NCBI RefSeq assembly: GCF_900636545.1
Contig: NZ_LR134290.1
Location: forward strand, 2,294,001 to 2,358,000
DNA length: 64,000 nt
DNA from: Pseudomonas mendocina
GTDB lineage: Bacteria > Pseudomonadota > Gammaproteobacteria > Pseudomonadales > Pseudomonadaceae
Reading direction: 5' to 3'
The translations under genes and the position numbers were made by a program. Below are positions 58,152-64,000 of this stretch, piece by piece. The notes under the pieces were generated by a model that ran no database searches, was not told the origin of the DNA, and saw nothing but the letters and a program-made list of their open reading frames with translations. The first letter of the stretch is position 1. Each line of letters opens with the position of its first letter.

Positions 58152-59063
58152 CTAACGGGGTAGAACCCCACGAAGTTTCTCAAAAGGTGGGAGCTGGTTA
58201 CGGTTTTCTTCTCGAACGATGACGTAGTAACCCTCTCGCAGGGGCGCGTGGTGAGTGAGGCGCTTCCTGGCGGTCGTGCTGCCTTTTTTCGTCAGCCCGG
58301 AGTAGGGCGGGTCGAATTCGACCTGATAGCGAAGTTCGACGTCATCGCCGTTGGCGCCTAGCATCGCCCCTCCAAGGGTATTCAAGAGATTGAGTACCGG
58401 AGTCCCCGGGGCATAGGCTGCGCTGCCGATCTTGGCCAGCTCCTGAAGCAGTTGACGGCTTTGGGCGCTTTCGTCGTTGTCCAGTTCGAGAATTGCCCAG
58501 TCCATGAAGAACGACCCACCCTCGTAGGTCTTCGGACCATAGACGGGAATGTTCAATGCGTTGATGAGCTGGCCACTTTCTCGGATGTCTTCGTTGTAAT
58601 AAACAATTCGTCCGTTGCGTTGTATGTCCGCGGGGTTGAACGTCAGCCCTGTCACCCCGTCGTTGCGCTCTCCCGCATTGACGATGATGGCGATCTCCCC
58701 GCGCGTGTAGTTGGCGAATCCAGGCAGGCTGGTATTGCCATCGCCGCCTTCACAAGGCAAGGCGCCTGCATTGCTTCTGGATAACCAGTCCTTGGGGTCG
58801 CTACTTTCGCGGAAGTCGCAAATGTATGCCGAAATCAACTTGATGGAAAACGCTTCTCCCTTTTCGATGGGATGGTCGTTAGCCCGAGGATTTCTGCCTG
58901 GATCGGGAATGAATATGCTGCGAATGTGCTTGCCGTCGGGTGAGTGCGCTATCTGTGTCGCGCCTTCGTTGTGATGGAGACCCTGTGTGCAGCCCGCCAG
59001 TGCCAGCAGGATCGGTGCGCAGATGCAGTGCTTCAAGAGTCTTCGTTCCATCGCTTGTGGCAT
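58152..59063 (-). pseudogene. 5' fragment of a lipoprotein gene split by an IS element
   Basis: 303 codons before an artificial stop just inside the IS (the last residues GVLPR are IS-encoded). Start ATG 59063 or 59051; the second gives MERRLLKHCICAPILLALAGC, a lipoprotein signal with lipobox LAGC. The mature part has no recognised domain. Joined to the 3' fragment it would be about 386 aa. It probably formed an operon with the DUF1353 gene. Confidence 0.75.
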
Positions 59064-59311
59064 CCCTGTATGTGGAGGTCTCAGGGAAAAGCTAGATGAG
59101 ATTTGACTGATTGCAATGTGCCATAAGCGAGGAGCGTATTCGCGGGCTCTGCTTTATCCCCGGGGCGACCCTGAAAAAAGTATTCATGGCCACTTTCGAG
59201 AAGGCGGGAGTCCTGGCATTTCATGCCCTCTGGATGATTTCCCTACGGGGGCGCAAGCGCAGCTTGGCGCTGGAACCGCTGCCTGTGCGGGAATGACGAC
59301 TGTTCCAGGCG
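59064..59311. other. Intergenic region, no supported gene
   Basis: 248 bp between the broken lipoprotein gene and the sigma-54 regulator. A short frame (59111-59296) lacks a ribosome-binding site. The GAAGGCGGGAGTCC ... GCGGGAATGACG pattern resembles a degraded dispersed repeat of the TCCCGC type. Nothing else recognised. Confidence 0.35.
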
Positions 59312-61141
59312 CTAGGTCTTCAGCCCCTGTTCGCGCAAACGCTTGTACAGGGTATTGCGGCTTAGGCCGAGGTGACGGGCGAGGTAGGAGATATTGCCGC
59401 CGCAAGCCTGGTACTGGCTGGCCAGATCATCGGACTCGAGATGCGTTGGCAGGGGTACCTCCGTTGGCAGGTCGAGGAAGAAGTCGTCAGGCAGGTGCTC
59501 GGCGCGGATGGGCTGGTCGTCGGCCATGGCCAGTGCCACTTGCAGCACGCTGCTGAGCTGGCGCAGGTTGCCGGGCCAGGGGTGATGCTGGAACAGCTCC
59601 AGCACTTCGCGGCTGATGCCCGCGCGCTGGTGGGGTTCGCGGTGCTGCTCCCAGAGTTTCTGGAACAGTGCCTGCTTGTCGCTGCGCTCACGCAGTGGTG
59701 GCAGTTCCAGATTCAGGCCGCTGATGCGGTAATACAGGTCGGCGCGGAACTGGCCGCTGTCGACATCCTGGCGCAGTGGGCGATTGGTGGCCGAGACCAG
59801 GCGCACATCCACCGGGTGCAGCTCGCTGCTCCCCAGTGGTTGCACGCAGCGCTCCTGCAGCACGCGCAGCAGCCGCGCCTGTACGCGCAGCGGCATGTCG
59901 CCGATTTCGTCGAGAAACAGGGTGCCCTTGTGCGCCTTGCGGATCAGCCCGACATGGCCTTTCTGGCTGGCGCCGGTGAAGGCGCCTTTCTCGTAGCCGA
60001 ACAATTCCGACTCCACCAGTTCCGCCGGAATGGCGGCGCAGTTGACCGCGATAAAGGGCTGGCTGGCGCGCGAGCTAGCCTGGTGCAGTGCCTTGACGAA
60101 AACCTCCTTGCCGGCCCCCGTTTCGCCCTGAATCAGGATCGGAATGTCCTTCTCCAGCAGGCGTTCGGCCTGGCGGATGGCCTTGTCCATGCGTGCGTCA
60201 CCCATGCTCAGTGCATGCAGATGAGGCTCTTGTGGCGTGCTCTGCGCGACCTGCGGGCGGAAGTCGCGAGGCTGAATGGGGGCCGGTCGGGCAGGGCGTC
60301 GTACCTGTGCGTGAAAGCGATAGTGGCTGCTGGTGCGCAGGCTGAACGGCTGGCCCTCCGGCTGGTTGAGCAACTGCTGTAGAGGCACGTCGAACAGTTG
60401 CTCGATGGCACCGTAGGTCAAAGGTTGGCCCAGCAGATTGTCAGCGCGGCGGTTGGCCGACACCACGTGGCCCTGTTCGTCGAACACCACCAGGCCGGCC
60501 CATGGGCTGTCGAGGTTGTCGAGGCTGGTATTGAAGCTGAGCAGATGGTACTGGTCGGAAAATAGTTTGAGGATCAGGCGGTTCTCCACCGACTGGCTCA
60601 TCATCTTGACCATGCCCAAGGTGTGCGCAGGCGGCAGGTAGCTGTCGCTGGACACATCGAGCACGGCGATCATGCGCCGTTGTTCGTCGAAGATCGGCGA
60701 GGCCGAGCCGGTCATGAAACGGTTGGCCTTGAGGAAATGCTCGTCGTGCTGGATATGCACGGCCTGGCCGCAACTGAGCGCGGTGCCGATGGCGTTGGTG
60801 CCGGTGTAGCGCTCCAGCCAACTGGCGCCGGCGACGAAGCCGGCGGCCTGACGCGGTTCGATGAAGCGCTGGTCGCCCCAGGATTGCAGCAGCCGGCCCT
60901 GCTCGTCGGCGAGCATGATCAGGCAGTTGGAGTTGGACAGAATGGTGCCGTAGTAAGGCAGCACTTCCTGGTGGGTGGTCTGCACCAGGGCCTGGCGGCT
61001 TTCCAGCAGGGCCGAAAGTTCGCCGGCAGGCGGTGGGTCGAAGCGCGGCGGGCTCTGATGGGTCAGGCCATAGTCACGACAGCGCGACCAGGACTCCTGG
61101 ATGAGGGTGTCGTGCGCCGGGGCGCGGGCAGCTTCTGTCAT
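59312..61141 (-). CDS. Sigma-54-dependent activator (AcoR-like, GAF-AAA+-Fis)
   Basis: 609 aa. An N-terminal GAF-like sensory region (residues 50-210) is followed by a linker, the AAA+ domain with Walker A GETGAGKE, sigma-54-contact loop GAFTGA and Walker B GTLFLDEIGD, and a C-terminal Fis-type HTH (NISYLARHLGLSRNTLYKRL). It should bind TGTTCA-type sites upstream and open a sigma-54 promoter. It is divergent from the glycerol-type ABC operon whose promoter at 61340 fits sigma-54. Its effector is unknown. Confidence 0.92.
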   Translation of the reverse strand: MTEAARAPAHDTLIQESWSRCRDYGLTHQSPPRFDPPPAGELSALLESRQALVQTTHQEVLPYYGTILSNSNCLIMLADEQGRLLQSWGDQRFIEPRQAAGFVAGASWLERYTGTNAIGTALSCGQAVHIQHDEHFLKANRFMTGSASPIFDEQRRMIAVLDVSSDSYLPPAHTLGMVKMMSQSVENRLILKLFSDQYHLLSFNTSLDNLDSPWAGLVVFDEQGHVVSANRRADNLLGQPLTYGAIEQLFDVPLQQLLNQPEGQPFSLRTSSHYRFHAQVRRPARPAPIQPRDFRPQVAQSTPQEPHLHALSMGDARMDKAIRQAERLLEKDIPILIQGETGAGKEVFVKALHQASSRASQPFIAVNCAAIPAELVESELFGYEKGAFTGASQKGHVGLIRKAHKGTLFLDEIGDMPLRVQARLLRVLQERCVQPLGSSELHPVDVRLVSATNRPLRQDVDSGQFRADLYYRISGLNLELPPLRERSDKQALFQKLWEQHREPHQRAGISREVLELFQHHPWPGNLRQLSSVLQVALAMADDQPIRAEHLPDDFFLDLPTEVPLPTHLESDDLASQYQACGGNISYLARHLGLSRNTLYKRLREQGLKT

Positions 61142-61202
61142 AGATGATCTCTTCTTGTTGGTTCGCGATCTGCGCCGCGATCGGTCCAGTTTCGTTCAAG
61201 CC

Positions 61203-61262
61203 TGTTCAAAGTCAACGAACGAATTGTTCAGTTGTTCACATTTGACTGTTCAAAAGTGTTCA
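61203..61262. promoter_or_regulatory. Cluster of five TGTTCA repeats (candidate activator sites)
   Basis: TGTTCA starts at 61203, 61225, 61233, 61247 and 61257, with GAAC-GAATT-GTTC (61217-61229) as an inverted form. They lie about 100-160 bp upstream of the predicted sigma-54 start site near 61365, the usual range of enhancer sites. Binding by the divergent activator is inference. Confidence 0.55.
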
Positions 61263-61300
61263 GTGGAATACCAGCGTGCTAATGAGCTTGAATGGATTTT

Positions 61301-61321
61301 TTGATTTATATCAAAGGGGTA
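61301..61321. promoter_or_regulatory. TTGATTTATATCAA palindrome overlapping an IHF-like site
   Basis: 61301-61314 is a perfect FNR/Anr-type palindrome. 61309-61321 (TATCAAAGGGGTA) matches the IHF consensus WATCAANNNNTTR at 8 of 9 fixed positions. Placed between the TGTTCA cluster and the sigma-54 promoter, it is where IHF usually bends DNA. Both readings are possible. Confidence 0.5.
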
Positions 61322-61339
61322 CGTCTGATTTTTGGGCGC

Positions 61340-61355
61340 TGGCACGCTTGTCGCT
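61340..61355 (+). promoter_or_regulatory. Sigma-54 promoter of the ABC operon
   Basis: TGGCACGCTTGTCGCT matches TGGCAC-N5-TTGCW at 10 of 11 positions, with GG and GC spaced correctly. The start site should be near 61365, giving a leader of about 36 nt before the ATG at 61401. Confidence 0.75.
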
Positions 61356-61400
61356 ATCGATGTTCGCAACCGAATGGCACGACAAGAAAAAGGACAGGCC

Positions 61401-62494
<1,094 letters not shown>

Positions 62495-62495
<1 letters not shown>

Positions 62496-63592
62496 TGGCC
62501 GAGATTCGCTTGCACAACCTTGCGCACAGTTACAGCGGCACGCCGAAATCGCCGGAAGATTACGCAATCCGCGAGATGAACCATATCTGGCAGCAGGGTG
62601 GTGCCTATGCGCTGCTGGGGCCGTCGGGCTGCGGCAAGTCGACGTTGCTCAACATCATCTCCGGTCTCCTCAGCCCATCGCAGGGTGAGGTGCAGTTCGA
62701 CGGCAAGGCGGTCAACACGCTGTCGCCGCAGCAGCGCAACATCGCCCAGGTTTTCCAGTTTCCAGTGGTCTACGACACCATGACGGTGTTCGACAACCTG
62801 GCCTTCCCATTGCGCAACCAGGGCATGGATGAGGCGCGGGTGATGAGCAAGGTGCATGAGATTGCCGAGGTGCTGGAGTTGCACCCGCTGCTGCACAAGA
62901 AGGCGCGCAACCTCACCGCCGACGAGAAGCAGAAGGTCTCCATGGGCCGTGGCCTGGTGCGTGACGACGTCTCGGCGATTCTCTTCGACGAGCCGCTGAC
63001 GGTGATCGACCCACACCTGAAGTGGAAGCTACGGCGCAAGCTCAAGCAGATCCACGAGCAGTTCAACATCACCATGGTCTACGTCACCCACGATCAGTTG
63101 GAGGCTTCCACCTTCGCCGACAAGATCGCGGTGATGTACGGCGGGCAGATCGTCCAGTTCGGTACGCCACGCGAGTTGTTCGAGCGCCCCGGCCATACCT
63201 TCGTCGGCTATTTCATTGGCAGCCCAGGGATGAATCTGATCGACGTGCAGCGCTGCGAGGGCGGTGTGCGCTTCGCCGGTACCGTGCTGCCGCTTTCCGA
63301 CGCGCTCAACCAGCGCCTGGTCGAACTGGATGGCAAGCGTCTGCAGGTCGGTATCCGTCCCGAGTTCGTACACGTCTGGGACGGTGCATACGAAGACGCG
63401 CTGTGTGGCCGCGTGTTGCACGTCGAGGATCTCGGCACTTACAAGATCCTCACCTTCGACCTTGACGGCCAGGTGCTCAAGGTGCGCTTGCAGGAGGATC
63501 AGCCCGTGCCGCGCGAGCAGGTGTACCTGAGTTTTCCGGCGCAGTGGCTGATGCTCTATGCCGACGACTATCTGGTGGAGGTGGCGCCATGA
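62495..63592 (+). CDS. ABC transporter ATPase 2, glycerol/sugar type (GlpT-like ATPase)
   Basis: 365 aa. Walker A GPSGCGKST near residue 43. The signature region (NLTADEKQKVSMGRGLVRD) lacks the classical LSGGQ, a feature of the second ATPase in this pair. Walker B ILFDEPLTVIDPHLK is followed by an OB-fold. Two different ATPases, each with one odd site, suggest an asymmetric heterodimer. The stop overlaps the permease start (ATGA). Confidence 0.88.
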
Positions 63593-64000
63593 AGGTGCAG
63601 AACAACAAGGCCTGGTGGCTGGTGCTGCCGGTGTTCCTGCTGGTGGCCTTCAGCGCCATCGTGCCGATGATGACGGTGGTCAACTACTCGGTGCAGGACA
63701 TCTTCGACCCGGCCACGCGCTACTTCGTCGGCGTCGACTGGTATCGCCAGGTGCTGCAGGACCCACGCCTGCACGACTCATTGCTGCGTCAATTTATCTT
63801 CTCCGCCTGCGTGCTGCTGATCGAGATTCCGCTAGGGATCGCTATCGCTCTGTGCATGCCGACGCGCGGGCGCTGGGCCTCGCTGTGTCTGATCCTGATG
63901 GCCATTCCGCTGCTGATCCCGTGGAACGTAGTGGGCACCATCTGGCAGATTTTCGGTCGCGCCGATATCGGCCTGATGGGCTGGGCGCTGAACAGTCTGG
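63589..64000 (+). CDS. ABC transporter permease, cut by window end (GlpP-like)
   Basis: 137 codons present. N-terminal membrane helix (AWWLVLPVFLLVAFSAIVPMM), then the MalF/UgpA-like start of the permease with VNYSVQDIFDP and further helices. It should continue with a second permease and a solute-binding protein outside the window. Confidence 0.85.
   Translation, partial: MKVQNNKAWWLVLPVFLLVAFSAIVPMMTVVNYSVQDIFDPATRYFVGVDWYRQVLQDPRLHDSLLRQFIFSACVLLIEIPLGIAIALCMPTRGRWASLCLILMAIPLLIPWNVVGTIWQIFGRADIGLMGWALNSL

Larger units (their letters stand above)
56948..58168 (-). mobile_element. IS3-family insertion sequence, 1221 bp
   Basis: Imperfect terminal inverted repeats start GGGTTCTACCCC at both ends and match at 24 of 29 positions (then CACGGAC and TTT). 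A CAC direct repeat flanks it (56945-56947 and 58169-58171), a 3-bp target duplication as common in IS3 elements. It carries orfA and orfB in overlapping frames with a -1 slippery site. The exact end is less certain because the flank is itself palindromic. Confidence 0.85.

Noticed and set aside
59111..59296. 61-codon frame between the lipoprotein fragment and the sigma-54 regulator
   Set aside because: No ribosome-binding site, and it overlaps a repeat-like TCCCGC sequence.

Overview
The window reads as chromosome of a gamma-proteobacterial pseudomonad, most likely in or near the Pseudomonas mendocina/pseudoalcaligenes/oleovorans group. Reasons: high GC; two tandem ccoNOQP operons followed by ccoGHIS, hemN, apt and anr; pseudomonad-type REP-like palindromes; and orthologues of nasST, acnB, lpxH-ppiB-glnS-cysS and a DUF1289 protein. 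Species is inferred from gene content only. No rRNA, tRNA, CRISPR array or prophage was seen.

Layout. 1-2.4 kb: a TetR gene cut by the window edge, a two-palindrome operator, an SDR with a degenerate active site, a kappa-GST-like isomerase and small proteins. 2.5-6.8 kb: an SDR/Baeyer-Villiger monooxygenase operon divergent from a TetR gene with paired 16-bp operators, then a ferritin-like metal-dependent hydrolase. 7-23.7 kb: a NavAb-type sodium channel, apt, the oxygen regulator anr, hemN, and the cbb3 oxidase block (TauE/SafE protein, ccoS, ccoI, ccoH, ccoG, ccoPQON-1, ccoPQON-2), with Anr-type boxes upstream of hemN, ccoG and ccoN2. 23.7-27.9 kb: an alpha/beta hydrolase and an ATP-grasp/alpha-E/transglutaminase operon. 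27.9-36.7 kb: VOC protein, cytochrome c plus periplasmic rhodanese, AEC transporter, thiolase and a FadB/FadJ-like enzyme, and several very small genes. 36.9-42.7 kb: acyltransferase, alaC, a PLP decarboxylase, and nasS-nasT behind a sigma-54 promoter and an ANTAR-type antiterminator leader. 42.7-52.7 kb: acnB, DUF1289 protein, an Anr-boxed universal stress protein, miaE, lpxH, ppiB, glnS, cysS. 52.7-59.1 kb: LysR gene, a frameshifted SDR, ampC, and a DUF1353/lipoprotein operon broken by a 1.22-kb IS3-family element. 59.3-64 kb: a sigma-54 activator divergent from a glycerol-type ABC operon that runs off the window.

How the genes work together. The 8-24 kb block is a microaerobic respiration module: Anr senses low oxygen, HemN makes haem without oxygen, CcoGHIS assembles copper and haem into the oxidase, and two cbb3 isoforms respire. 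One operon (cco2) carries an Anr box and the other (cco1) shows none. nasST is a nitrate-sensing antitermination pair. The right end pairs a sigma-54 activator with its probable target promoter.

Most genes are recognisable core genes. The most interesting signals are in non-coding DNA: the nasST leader (sigma-54 promoter, two hexaloop hairpins, terminator); an Anr box lying inside the coding sequence of a divergent gene; a 10-bp motif repeated upstream of three minus-strand genes; a 139-nt hairpin upstream of acnB; and the repeat, IHF-like and sigma-54 architecture at 61.2-61.4 kb.
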